DNA of 64,000 nt, taken from Pyrinomonadaceae bacterium (GTDB lineage Bacteria > Acidobacteriota > Blastocatellia > Pyrinomonadales > Pyrinomonadaceae). The position numbers and the translations under genes were made by a program. This document shows, in pieces, positions 52,314 to 63,677 of the stretch; position 1 is the stretch's first letter; every line of letters starts with the position of its first letter. Below the pieces are notes generated by a model that saw only the letters and a program-made list of their open reading frames with translations, was not told where the DNA came from and searched no databases. The DNA is taken from the NCBI GenBank assembly GCA_036277115.1, contig DASUNM010000024.1:372001-436000 (forward strand), given 5' to 3'.

Positions 52314-52420
52314 GTACTTTGTTCTTTGTACTTCGTCCTTTGTACTTAGTTCGCATGTCATGAGTTGAAAGGATCAAGCTGGAATGGCGTACAAAGAACA
52401 AAGCACGAAGTACAAAGCAC
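52314..52420. repeat. Inverted pair of 7-bp-period arrays upstream of glutamate dehydrogenase
   Basis: Left array 52314-52351: TGTACTT, TGTTCTT, TGTACTT, CGTCCTT, TGTACTT, AGTTC in 7-base register. Right array 52389-52420: GTACAAA, GAACAAA, GCACGAA, GTACAAA, GCAC. The arms are reverse complements in register and can form a long hairpin. Confidence 0.85.
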
Positions 52421-52431
52421 AGTCTTTTAAT

Positions 52432-52461
52432 TTGGACACTCCTGCCTGATTCCATTAGGAT
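52432..52461 (+). promoter_or_regulatory. Possible sigma70-type promoter for glutamate dehydrogenase
   Basis: TTGGAC at 52432-52437 and TAGGAT at 52456-52461 with an 18-base spacer, 40 bases before the ribosome site AAGGAGGG and the ATG at 52505. It sits just after the 7-bp arrays. Confidence 0.4.
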
Positions 52462-52504
52462 AGCGCCGCCTTAGCACCCCTGATCTTCAAGGAGGGTAGT
52501 AATC

Positions 52505-53770
52505 ATGGCTACGCCCCAACCAGTCGAAGAGCTAAATCCTTTTGAAATCGCCAAGCAGCAGTTCGACCGCGCGGCGGACTATCTCGAGCTGGAAGACTCG
52601 ATGCGAAACGTGCTGCGCAGCGCGAAGCGTCAACTGATCGTTTCCATTCCGGTGAAGATGGACGGAGGCGAGACAAAAGTTTTCGAGGGCTATCGCGTGC
52701 AGCACAACATTGCCCGCGGGCCCGCGAAGGGCGGCATTCGTTATCACCCGAACGTCACGCTCGATGAAGTCAAAGCATTGGCGTCGTGGATGACCTGGAA
52801 ATGCGCGACGGTGAACATCCCTTACGGTGGCGGGAAGGGCGGCGTCGTTTGCGATCCGAAGAGTCTTTCCATGAGCGAACTCGAACGCTTGACGCGCCGC
52901 TACGCTTTCGAGATTGCGCCGATTATCGGCCCGGATCGAGACATTCCCGCGCCTGATGTTTACACCGACTCGCAGACCATGGCCTGGATCATGGACACGA
53001 TCTCGATGGTTCGCGGTCACACCGAACTTGGCGTGGTTACCGGCAAGCCTTTGTCGCTGGGCGGTTCCCAGGGACGCCATGAAGCGACCGCGCGCGGGGC
53101 TTTGTATGCGCTGCGCGAAGCCTGCAAAGTCCGAGGAATAAGTTTGAAGAATTCGACCGTGGCCGTGCAGGGATTTGGTAATGCGGGTTCGATCATTGCG
53201 CGGTTGGCCGCCGCGGATGGAGCGAAAGTCATCGCCGCTTGTGATTCCAAGAGCGGCGTTTACTCGGCAAGTGGTCTCGATATGACCACCACCCTGCAAC
53301 ATAAAGAGGAGACCGGCGCGTTGCGTGGTCTGCGAGGTTGCCGTGAGATCGCTCCGGACGAGGTGCTCGAAATTGAATGCGATATTCTTTGCCCGTCGGC
53401 CCTGGAAAACAGCATCACGCTGGGCAACGTGGGCAAGGTCAAAACAAAAATCATCGCGGAACTGGCCAACGGCCCGACCACTCCCGGCGCCGATCGCGTC
53501 CTGGAAGACGATGGCGTGATTGTGATTCCGGATATTCTGGCGAATGCCGGTGGGGTGACGGTGAGCTACTATGAATGGGTGCAGGATCAATACTCGTTCT
53601 TCTGGAGTGAAGACCGCATCAACCGCACGCTGGAAGAAACCATCGCCAACGCATTTCACAAAGTGCACGAGAAAGCGCGTTACTATGGCGTGGACATGCG
53701 CACCGGCGCCTACATTCTGGCGATTGATCGGGTGGCCGAAGCGACGCGGGTAAGGGGAATATTCCCGTAG
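52505..53770 (+). CDS. gdhA: Glutamate dehydrogenase (Glu/Leu/Phe/Val dehydrogenase family)
   Basis: A 421-residue enzyme interconverting glutamate and 2-oxoglutarate plus ammonia. Substrate and catalytic Lys residues are in ARGPAKGGIRYHP (Lys75), SWMTWKCATVNIP (Lys99) and YGGGKGGV (Lys111). The dinucleotide fold is at TVAVQGFGNAGS. ATG at 52505 has AAGGAGGG upstream. It is the only gene in its transcription unit. It follows the TonB-family gene, which points the other way. The 7-bp arrays and a possible promoter lie between them. Coenzyme preference is not readable. Confidence 0.93.
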   Translation: MATPQPVEELNPFEIAKQQFDRAADYLELEDSMRNVLRSAKRQLIVSIPVKMDGGETKVFEGYRVQHNIARGPAKGGIRYHPNVTLDEVKALASWMTWKCATVNIPYGGGKGGVVCDPKSLSMSELERLTRRYAFEIAPIIGPDRDIPAPDVYTDSQTMAWIMDTISMVRGHTELGVVTGKPLSLGGSQGRHEATARGALYALREACKVRGISLKNSTVAVQGFGNAGSIIARLAAADGAKVIAACDSKSGVYSASGLDMTTTLQHKEETGALRGLRGCREIAPDEVLEIECDILCPSALENSITLGNVGKVKTKIIAELANGPTTPGADRVLEDDGVIVIPDILANAGGVTVSYYEWVQDQYSFFWSEDRINRTLEETIANAFHKVHEKARYYGVDMRTGAYILAIDRVAEATRVRGIFP

Positions 53771-53773
53771 GAA

Positions 53774-53880
53774 TTTGGAGTGCGGCGGCTTGACGCCGCT
53801 TTCTCGAATGAAGCTGCCTTGTCATATCAGCAGCGTAGCCGACGACTATTAAAAGCGGCGTCAAGCAGCCGCACTCCAAA
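53774..53880. repeat. 29-bp inverted repeat element between gdhA and ArsC-like gene
   Basis: TTTGGAGTGCGGCGGCTTGA...CGCTTT (53774-53802) and its reverse complement with one mismatch (53852-53880), 49 bases apart. The right arm ends on the A of the next gene's ATG. The first arm also holds a GC-rich stem followed by TTTCT and may act as terminator for gdhA. Confidence 0.92.
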
Positions 53881-54239
53881 TGAATATGGCAGACAGAATC
53901 ACCGTTTACGAAAAACCCACTTGTACGAAGTGTCGCGAGATGAACAAGTTTCTCGTCGAGCAGGGCTTTGACTTTACCAAGGTCAATTACTACATCGATC
54001 CCTTGAGCGAAGACCAATTGCACGGGTTACTCAGGAAGATGGGAATGAAGGCGCGCGAGCTTTTGCGCACCAGCGAATCTATTTATCGCGAACTCAACCT
54101 TGGCAAAAGGGAATTGAGCGACGATGAGATCATCGCGCTAATGGTCAAGCATCCCGATTTGATTCAAAGGCCCATTGTCGAGCGAGGTGACCGAGCGGTG
54201 CTGGGACGACCGACGGAAAACGTAAAGGCCCTGCTTTAG
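53880..54239 (+). CDS. ArsC/Spx-family thioredoxin-fold protein
   Basis: A 119-residue protein of the arsenate reductase (ArsC)/Spx superfamily. It opens with ITVYEKPTCTKCREMNKFLV, containing C-x2-C (Cys15 and Cys18), followed by the LRKMGMKARELLRT and LMVKHPDLIQRPIVERGDRA segments typical of ArsC. Either arsenate reduction or thiol regulation is possible; there is no ars operon nearby. The ATG at 53880 lies on the last base of an inverted repeat and has no standard ribosome site; a Met two codons later is an alternative. Confidence 0.9.
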   Translation: MNMADRITVYEKPTCTKCREMNKFLVEQGFDFTKVNYYIDPLSEDQLHGLLRKMGMKARELLRTSESIYRELNLGKRELSDDEIIALMVKHPDLIQRPIVERGDRAVLGRPTENVKALL

Positions 54240-54250
54240 GAGTTCAACTT

Positions 54251-54985
54251 ATGAAGCGATCCATCCTCATCCTCCTCATGTTGCTAGCCGGGTCGACTGC
54301 ATTTGGCCAGGAAGTTCAGAAAGAAATAACCAAACTGGGCGGCAAGGCTCGCGCCTATTATCTGTTTGTTCCGGACAAGCTCACGAAGGATCGTCCCGCG
54401 CCGCTGCTGCTGTTGCTTCATGGTTCCGGCCGAAACGGGGTTTCACTGGTGGACAAATGGAAAGACCTCGCGAAAAAGGAAGGAATCATCCTGGTCGGTC
54501 CCGATGCCATCAATTCTCAAGGATGGTCTTCTCCAGTTGACGGCCCCGACTTCTTTTATGAATTGATCACCGAACTTCAGTCGAAATACCCGATTGACGC
54601 TCGCCGTTTATACATCTTCGGTCATTCGGCGGGGGCGTCTTTTGCGCTTTACATGGCGCTTTACGAATCAGAATATTTTGCCGCGACGGCAATCCACGCC
54701 GGGGGGCTCACCAATAGAGATCAGGCGCTGGTCGAGTGGGCCAAACGCAAAATCCCAATCCACATCGCCGTGGGGACGGTTGATCGACTAGTTCCGCTCG
54801 CAAACGTCAGGGCCACGCGTGACATGCTCAACAGCAACGGCTTCAATGCGCAGCTGGTTGAAATGGAGGGCCACGATCACTGGTATTACGATAAGGCTCC
54901 GAAGATCAATGCGGCGGCCTGGGCTTTTCTCAAAGAACAGAAACTTGCAGATGACCCTCGATACGTGAAGCACACCTTCAGATGA
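54251..54985 (+). CDS. Exported alpha/beta hydrolase (esterase/depolymerase-like)
   Basis: A 244-residue hydrolase with signal peptide MKRSILILLMLLAGSTAFGQ. The oxyanion-hole HGSG motif is near residues 57-60 and the nucleophile elbow FGHSAGAS has Ser126; Asp in GTVDRLVP and His in EGHDHWYY complete the triad. It resembles PHB depolymerase/dienelactone-like esterases. ATG at 54251 follows AGGAG. The stop overlaps the radA start by 4 bases (ATGA). Confidence 0.88.
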   Translation: MKRSILILLMLLAGSTAFGQEVQKEITKLGGKARAYYLFVPDKLTKDRPAPLLLLLHGSGRNGVSLVDKWKDLAKKEGIILVGPDAINSQGWSSPVDGPDFFYELITELQSKYPIDARRLYIFGHSAGASFALYMALYESEYFAATAIHAGGLTNRDQALVEWAKRKIPIHIAVGTVDRLVPLANVRATRDMLNSNGFNAQLVEMEGHDHWYYDKAPKINAAAWAFLKEQKLADDPRYVKHTFR

Positions 54986-56349
54986 CCAAAGGTGCGAACA
55001 CAATCTTCCTCTGCCAATCCTGCGGCTACGAGTCGCGCAAGTGGCTGGGCAAATGTCCCGAATGCGGCGAGTGGAATTCGCTGGTCGAAGAGCGCGTCGT
55101 TAAAACGAAGAAGGGCGCGGGACGTGAGGGCTTTCGGCTGCGCGAAGCGAAAGCGATTTCCTACGCCGAGATCGAATCACAGGACGATACGCGCGTTTCA
55201 TCCGGCGTCACCGAATTTGATCGAGTGCTCGGCGGCGGCATTGTGCCGGGAACGCTTGTTCTGCTGGGCGGCGATCCGGGAATCGGTAAGAGCACTTTGC
55301 TGCTGCAAGTTGCGGACAAGCTAAGCGCAAGTGGCGCCAACGTCCTTTACGTCTCCGGCGAAGAGTCGGAACGCCAGATCAAGTTGCGCGGCGAGCGTCT
55401 GCGAATTGCCGCGCCGAACTTGCTGCTTTTGCCGGAAACAAATCTCGAGAATATCCTGCGCGAAATCGACCGGGTAAAACCGTCCGCAGTGATCGTCGAT
55501 TCAATCCAAACAACCTTCTCTTCGGAAATAGAATCAGCGCCCGGTTCGATTTCCCAAATTCGCGAAGTTGCCGCACAACTGCTCTTGCTCGCAAAGACTC
55601 GCGGCGTTCCGATCTTTCTAATTGGCCACGTGACCAAGGAAGGATCGATTGCCGGTCCTCGTGCCCTCGAACACATCGTCGATACAGTCTTGTATTTCGA
55701 GGGCGAGCGCCATCACAACCACCGCATCGTGCGGGCGACGAAGAACCGTTTCGGCGCGGCGAATGAAGTCGGCGTGTTTGAAATGACGAACACCGGCCTG
55801 GCGCCGGTCGCGAATCCTTCGCAGATGTTCTTGGCTGAGCGTCCCGCGGATGCGGCCGGTTCGGTCGTCACCGCGTGCATGGAAGGTACGCGCCCGGTCC
55901 TCGTTGAGATTCAGGCGCTCGTTTCCAGTTCCAAGTACGGCACCGGCCGGCGCATGACGCAGGGCGTCGATCAGAATCGCGTCGCGTTGATGATTGCTAT
56001 GCTGGAAAAACGCGCCGGCATGCAGCTTCTCGGCGACGACGTGTTCGTCAACATTGCCGGCGGCTTGGACGTTGACGAACCTGCGGTTGATCTCGGTTTA
56101 GTCACCGCAATCGCTTCCAGTTTTCGCAATCAACCAATCGATGCGCATACGGCAGTGTTTGGCGAAGTCGGTTTGACCGGCGAAGTTCGCGGCGCTTCCC
56201 AAGCATCAGTGCGTGCGCGCGAAGCTCAGGCGCTCGGGTTTAAGAAGATCGTGATGCCGGCGTCGAACACTTCGGGTTTGGAGAAGCTGCTTGGATTGCG
56301 CGTGGTCGGCGTGCGTTCTGTCGACGAAGCGCTGGCTGAATTCTTCTAG
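54982..56349 (+). CDS. radA: DNA repair protein RadA
   Basis: A 455-residue branch-migration ATPase acting with RecA. The N-terminal zinc motif has Cys11, Cys14 (LCQSCGYESRKW), Cys25 and Cys28 (KCPECGEWNS). Walker A is GGDPGIGKST (96-105) and the RadA-specific KNRFG motif is at 254-258. The C-terminal part is the Lon-protease-like domain. The start overlaps the esterase stop by 4 bases, a coupling with no evident biological link. Confidence 0.96.
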   Translation: MTKGANTIFLCQSCGYESRKWLGKCPECGEWNSLVEERVVKTKKGAGREGFRLREAKAISYAEIESQDDTRVSSGVTEFDRVLGGGIVPGTLVLLGGDPGIGKSTLLLQVADKLSASGANVLYVSGEESERQIKLRGERLRIAAPNLLLLPETNLENILREIDRVKPSAVIVDSIQTTFSSEIESAPGSISQIREVAAQLLLLAKTRGVPIFLIGHVTKEGSIAGPRALEHIVDTVLYFEGERHHNHRIVRATKNRFGAANEVGVFEMTNTGLAPVANPSQMFLAERPADAAGSVVTACMEGTRPVLVEIQALVSSSKYGTGRRMTQGVDQNRVALMIAMLEKRAGMQLLGDDVFVNIAGGLDVDEPAVDLGLVTAIASSFRNQPIDAHTAVFGEVGLTGEVRGASQASVRAREAQALGFKKIVMPASNTSGLEKLLGLRVVGVRSVDEALAEFF

Positions 56350-56414
56350 TGGGTTCCACCAAACACAAAGGACAAAACAAAGCATCGGCAAGCCGATAGA
56401 TACCGCCGACTCTT

Positions 56415-57296
56415 ATGAAAATTTGTACGCACTGCCAAACAGTATCTGAGGATCCGGGCGCCAGATTTTGCGGACGTGACGGCCGGCCGCTTGTTGAGGC
56501 GCCGGACCAAGCTGCCCAATCTCAAGCACCGCCCCTTTCCGGAAGTCTGGCGATGGCGCTGTTCCCTTCTTATTTTATTGATAAAACAGTGGAGCCGAAC
56601 CGAGGCCTAAACCCTCCCTGCCAACCGGACGTTGAAATCAGCAGTATCCATCTCTACTACGAGTTACCAATAATTTCTCTTTGGTATTTGCGCGAGCACA
56701 ACTTCCTTCGCTTTGTACAATCAACTTCGCCGGATAGCCACTCGGCGGTTGGTATCGAAGCTTTGCAGGCAAATCAGACAAGCGTTCCCGGTTTGGAATT
56801 CGATTATTGGGAAATCATCAAGTCATCCGCTCCCGGCGCGCCCATCCAGGCAGTGGTCAGGCAATTGTTTGGGGAAGGGACTTTTTACCCTGAAGAAAAA
56901 TTACGCGAGCGGCTCGCAGAATGGCTCGTTCAGCTTGGTTACGGGCAGGCGGATAACAAGCCAAAGCCCTTCTTTCAATTTGAGCGAACCAACTTCCAGC
57001 CGGGTCGAGCGATTGGTAAAGACGGAGATAGACGGCTTTTCGAGATTATCCCCGATTGTCAGCGAATCATGACGCAGCAACAAACGGCCCAGATGATTCA
57101 CCAACGGTGGTTGAGATTCACTGCGGAAGAATCAGCGCTGTATCAGTGGTTGTTTCTGGGCGTCGTTCGCGCCGGTGACGACGCGTGTTCCAGCGGAAAG
57201 CATCGATGGTCGATCTACTGTTCAGCAGCGGAAAAGCATCACAAAGCTCGATCAGAGCGCCAAGGGCTCAGGGGGCCGGGCCAAGGGGTGCGCTGA
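56415..57296 (+). CDS. Uncharacterised protein with N-terminal zinc-ribbon-like motif
   Basis: A 293-residue protein that I do not recognise. It starts MKICTHCQTVSEDPGARFCG with three Cys (4, 7, 19), partly like a zinc ribbon, followed by a Pro-rich region and then a mixed globular domain (DVEISSIHLYYELPIISLWY; QLGYGQADNKPKPFFQFERT). The C terminus from about residue 250 is basic, low complexity and may have been altered by repeat sequence. ATG at 56415. No operon partner is evident. Confidence that it is coding is fair. Confidence 0.65.
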   Translation: MKICTHCQTVSEDPGARFCGRDGRPLVEAPDQAAQSQAPPLSGSLAMALFPSYFIDKTVEPNRGLNPPCQPDVEISSIHLYYELPIISLWYLREHNFLRFVQSTSPDSHSAVGIEALQANQTSVPGLEFDYWEIIKSSAPGAPIQAVVRQLFGEGTFYPEEKLRERLAEWLVQLGYGQADNKPKPFFQFERTNFQPGRAIGKDGDRRLFEIIPDCQRIMTQQQTAQMIHQRWLRFTAEESALYQWLFLGVVRAGDDACSSGKHRWSIYCSAAEKHHKARSERQGLRGPGQGVR

Positions 57297-57318
57297 GTGA
57301 GTTGTTCTGATTGTTTTT

Positions 57319-57345
57319 CGCTGCGTAGCAGCGAGCTGTTTATAG
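57319..57345 (+). repeat. GTA-loop hairpin with TGTTTATAG tail, copy 2
   Basis: CGCTGC-GTA-GCAGCG hairpin (57319-57333) followed by AGCTGTTTATAG (57334-57345). Same structure as 16969-16995 with other stem bases. Confidence 0.8.
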
Positions 57346-57367
57346 TTCGCAATCACATTGTGGCGAG

Positions 57368-57415
57368 TTGAGGATGGGACGAATCCCGTCACGGCGGGAT
57401 TCGTCCCACCCTCAA
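57368..57415. repeat. 21-bp inverted repeat GGGACGAATCCCG
   Basis: TTGAGGATGGGACGAATCCCG (57368-57388) and CGGGATTCGTCCCACCCTCAA (57395-57415), 20 of 21 bases complementary, with a 6-base loop. Confidence 0.92.
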
Positions 57416-57438
57416 AATAGACAAATTGAATCATCCAG

Positions 57439-57465
57439 CTATAAACATTTCGCGCCTACGGCGCG
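57439..57465 (-). repeat. GTA-loop hairpin with TGTTTATAG tail, copy 3 (inverted)
   Basis: On the minus strand: CGCGCC-GTA-GGCGCG hairpin (57465-57451) followed by AAATGTTTATAG (57450-57439). With copies at 16969 and 57319 this gives three different stems, all fully paired. Confidence 0.82.
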
Positions 57466-57571
57466 TTATGAACCGGGCCATTGCGTCCTCACTCTTGGCA
57501 ACTCACTTCAAGATCTAGTATCTTCCGCGCCGTTCACCGCCATTCTTGAAACAAACTAAGGAGCCCATCCC

Positions 57572-60811
<3,240 letters not shown>

Positions 60812-60821
60812 GATCGGATGA

Positions 60822-61727
60822 ATGAAGCCTCGCCACGCCAAAATCCTCATCAACGCTGGCGCGGGCGGACAGTTCGACGACACGCTCCGTCAGCGCCTCA
60901 GCGAAATCTTCCAGGCTGCCGGCGCGAGGGCGGACATAGTTGTCGTTGAGGCTCCCGATGAAGTCGGGCCGCTTGCGCAGGCAGCCGCGCAAGAAGACTA
61001 CGAAATGATCGTCGCCGGCGGCGGTGACGGCACGATTAGTCTGGTTGCCTCAGCGCTGATCGATTCCGGGAAAAGTTTTGGCGTACTCCCACTCGGCACC
61101 CTCAATCACTTTGCCAAGGATCTAAGAATCCCAACCGAGTTTGAAGAGGCGGCGCAGAACCTCGTTTCCGGCTCTCCGGTTCAGGTTGATGTCGGTGAAG
61201 TGAACGGGCGAACCTTCCTCAACAACTCTACGCTGGGCTTGTATCCTACGCTCGTGCGCGAACGTGAAAAGCAGCAGCGGCTCGGTTGGGGCAAGTGGCC
61301 CGCATTTGTCTGGGCCGCGATCGCAGCCCTGCGACGTTATCCCTTTGTGAGCGTGCGCGTCAGTGTCGATGGCAAACCGGTGACGACGCGAACGCCGTTC
61401 GTGTTCGTCGGCAATAATCAGTACGTAATGGAGCGACTCAACATCGGCACTCGCGAGCGTTTGGATGGCGGCGAGTTAAGTCTTTACATGTCCAGGCGCA
61501 CGGGCAGATTCGGACTGGTTCGACTGGCTCTCCGGGCGTTGCTGGGCCGGCTGCACCTGGAAAAAGATTTTATGGCCATGAGCGCGCGTGAAGTCACCAT
61601 CGCCACGAAATCGAGTCGCGCCCGGGTGGCGATGGACGGTGAAGTCGATATCCTGCAGACGCCGCTGGAATACCGGATCCGACCGCGCGCGTTGAGTGTG
61701 GTGGTACCGGATTCGCGACGAGATTGA
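60822..61727 (+). CDS. Diacylglycerol/lipid kinase family protein
   Basis: A 301-residue lipid kinase of the DagK/YegS family. The nucleotide-binding motif is AGGGDGTISLVA (GGGDGT at 66-71), followed by FGVLPLGTLNHFAKDL, which is typical of the family, and a C-terminal beta-sandwich. It would phosphorylate diacylglycerol or a related lipid in the membrane. ATG at 60822; the stop overlaps or adjoins the metallophosphoesterase gene. Confidence 0.92.
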   Translation: MKPRHAKILINAGAGGQFDDTLRQRLSEIFQAAGARADIVVVEAPDEVGPLAQAAAQEDYEMIVAGGGDGTISLVASALIDSGKSFGVLPLGTLNHFAKDLRIPTEFEEAAQNLVSGSPVQVDVGEVNGRTFLNNSTLGLYPTLVREREKQQRLGWGKWPAFVWAAIAALRRYPFVSVRVSVDGKPVTTRTPFVFVGNNQYVMERLNIGTRERLDGGELSLYMSRRTGRFGLVRLALRALLGRLHLEKDFMAMSAREVTIATKSSRARVAMDGEVDILQTPLEYRIRPRALSVVVPDSRRD

Positions 61728-61738
61728 GAGTTAATCCC

Positions 61739-62551
61739 GTGAGAACAATCGTTCATCTTTCTGACTTGCACTTTGGTCGCAGTGATCCACGGCTGGTCGA
61801 TCCGCTAATTAAGACGATTCGCGACTTAAATCCGAACCTGGTCGCGGTGTCAGGAGACTTGACGCAACGGGCTCGGTCCCATGAATTTCAGGAGGCGCGC
61901 GCCTTTTTAGATTCGTTGCCGCAACCAAAGATCGTCGTGCCGGGTAATCACGATGTGCCGCTCTACAATATCTTTGACCGTTTCTTTCGGCCGCTCGATA
62001 AGTTTCGCCGGTACATCACTGACGATCTGCGCCCGACGTTTGCTGACGAAGAGTTGATCGTCATCGGTGTCAGCACCGCGCGTTCACTCGTGGTAAAAGG
62101 CGGCCGCATCAACCAGGAACAACTGAACCACGTAAAGGAAAAGTTTTGTGCGTTGCCCGATGAAGCGGTCAAGATTCTGGTGACGCATCACCCGTTCGAC
62201 TTACCCACGGGCTATGAGGACCATGATTTAGTGGGGCGCGCCCAGATGGCGATGGCGGGATTGGCGGAATGCGGCGCCGATCTGTTTCTCGCCGGGCATC
62301 TTCACGTGAGTCACACCGGAAATACGGCGAAGCGCTACAACATTCAGGGTCACTCAGCGCTGGTTGTGCAGGCCGGCACCGCGATCTCAACGCGAGGTCG
62401 CGGAGAAGTAAACTCATTCAATGTGATTCGGATTCAACACCCTGAAATTGTGGTCGAACGTTTCGGTTGGGATTCTGCCGGCGTCAGCTTCGCGCGGGCG
62501 AATGAAGAAAGATTTATTCATGCGCCCGAAGGCTGGACGCGAGTTGAGTGA
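61739..62551 (+). CDS. Calcineurin-like metallophosphoesterase
   Basis: A 270-residue phosphoesterase of the Icc/CpdA type. Metal ligands are in LSDLHFG (Asp9, His11), SGDLTQ (Asp40), PGNHDVP (Asn74, His75), LVTHHPFD and AGHLHVSHTG. GTG at 61739 is preceded by GAGAG at 8 bases and gives the family N terminus; a TTG at 61724 overlapping the lipid kinase stop is an alternative. The close spacing implies coexpression with the lipid kinase. Possible substrates include cyclic nucleotides or lipid phosphates; not readable here. Confidence 0.91.
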   Translation: MRTIVHLSDLHFGRSDPRLVDPLIKTIRDLNPNLVAVSGDLTQRARSHEFQEARAFLDSLPQPKIVVPGNHDVPLYNIFDRFFRPLDKFRRYITDDLRPTFADEELIVIGVSTARSLVVKGGRINQEQLNHVKEKFCALPDEAVKILVTHHPFDLPTGYEDHDLVGRAQMAMAGLAECGADLFLAGHLHVSHTGNTAKRYNIQGHSALVVQAGTAISTRGRGEVNSFNVIRIQHPEIVVERFGWDSAGVSFARANEERFIHAPEGWTRVE

Positions 62552-62600
62552 GCGCTCCCGCCTCTGGCGTGCCAGCACGCGGGACGCGTGCGTACCCAAC
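62552..62600. repeat. GCGTGCGTACC repeat, Lhr-insertion family, intergenic copy
   Basis: CGCTCCCGCCTCTGGCGTGC then CAGCACGCGGGACGCGTGCG and TACCC: the same CGCCTCTGGCGTGC and GCGTACC signatures as the insertion at 41297 in Lhr, here outside a gene. Confidence 0.8.
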
Positions 62601-62604
62601 GGGA

Positions 62605-63540
62605 CTACAAGCCCAACTTATCCATTTGCGCTTTCTCGTAGTCGCCGTCTTCGCCGGGATAGCGCAGCACGTCCTCGAACTTCCCTGATTCTTTGGCCAT
62701 CGCCCAAACTATGCTTTCTCCGGCGGGCAGGATGTTCGGAGCCGCTGAAAAGATTGGATCCTTGAAAGCATCCACCGCGTCGAAAAGTTTCCAGCTCTTC
62801 TTCTTAAACATGTCGAGCACGTCGGGTAGAAACAATTCATTAAGCACATTGTGATGAATCAGCAGAGTATGCTTGACGCTCCGACCCAGCGCCTTTCGGG
62901 ACAAAGCGTCATAGTAGGTGGCCCGCTCCCAAAGGTGATTCAAGTAGAAGTCTCTGTAACCGTTCACGTCGGCCTTCGGATCGGACGCGAGCCGCGCCCG
63001 CAAACGCTCATCGATGTACCAATCTGAAGCGTCAATCGTTACGTAGCCCATTCGATATCCGCGTTGCTTGAGGAAGGCGCGCATCTTGTCTCTGCGCTCG
63101 ACCGTGTTGCCTTCCTTCAGCATCGGGAAACGAAAGAACTTCGTGAACCCGGGCAGGTCCTTGAGTACCGCTTCGGCACGCACTACATCGTTCGCGAATT
63201 CCTCAAAGGTGCGATTGTGATAGTACCAATGAGAATACGTGTGATTGGCGACCATGTGTCCAGCGGTGCCCCATTCCCGGACCAGGCTTTTCCCCGCTTC
63301 ACTATCAACGTGCCTGGCGGCAACGAACGCTCCAGCTTTTAAGTTCGAGTGCGCCCGCAAAGCGGCGAGCAGCGCCCGATTACGCTTTTCGGCGACTGAT
63401 TGTGGCGCGCGAAACAGGTTGAAATCATCGATCGTGATCGCGAGCTGCGGCCGCGAATCCGAAAATGGCAAAGTCATCCCCGGCATGGCCAATGCCGCGG
63501 CGCCTATGCCTAGGGTAGTTACGAAGTCTCTGCGATTCAT
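62605..63540 (-). CDS. Polysaccharide deacetylase family protein with Tat-type signal
   Basis: A 311-residue protein. The N terminus MNRRDFVTTLGIGAAALAMP holds a twin-Arg motif and hydrophobic segment, a Tat signal. The NodB fold shows AITIDDFN (Asp38, Asp39) and ANHTYSHWYYH (His100, His104) as metal ligands. It would deacetylate or hydrolyse an acyl group on a sugar polymer in the periplasm. ATG at 63540, with GGAGAAAA before it on the minus strand. Confidence 0.9.
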   Translation of the reverse strand: MNRRDFVTTLGIGAAALAMPGMTLPFSDSRPQLAITIDDFNLFRAPQSVAEKRNRALLAALRAHSNLKAGAFVAARHVDSEAGKSLVREWGTAGHMVANHTYSHWYYHNRTFEEFANDVVRAEAVLKDLPGFTKFFRFPMLKEGNTVERRDKMRAFLKQRGYRMGYVTIDASDWYIDERLRARLASDPKADVNGYRDFYLNHLWERATYYDALSRKALGRSVKHTLLIHHNVLNELFLPDVLDMFKKKSWKLFDAVDAFKDPIFSAAPNILPAGESIVWAMAKESGKFEDVLRYPGEDGDYEKAQMDKLGL

Positions 63541-63640
63541 ATTTTCTCCGATGCGTGCTTAAGCTGACTGATGCGGTTTCACATGACCCCCGCATTATCA
63601 TTAGCGAGATTCGCAGCAAAGAGTGTTCAAGCGGGGGTAG

Positions 63641-63677
63641 TGCCGGTACGTACGCCTCTGGGGTGCCTGCACGCGCC
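63641..63677. repeat. GGTACGTACGCCTCTGG repeat, Lhr-insertion family
   Basis: GCCGGTACGTACGCCTCTGG then GGTGCCTGCACGCGCC. It shares the GTACG..CGCCTCTGG.GTGC core with 41297 and 62552. It directly follows the stop codon of the zinc-ribbon gene. Confidence 0.7.

Noticed and set aside
52532..53668. Long open frame (378 codons) antisense to glutamate dehydrogenase
   Set aside because: It is a shadow of the well-supported gdhA frame: basic, low-information translation with no family features.
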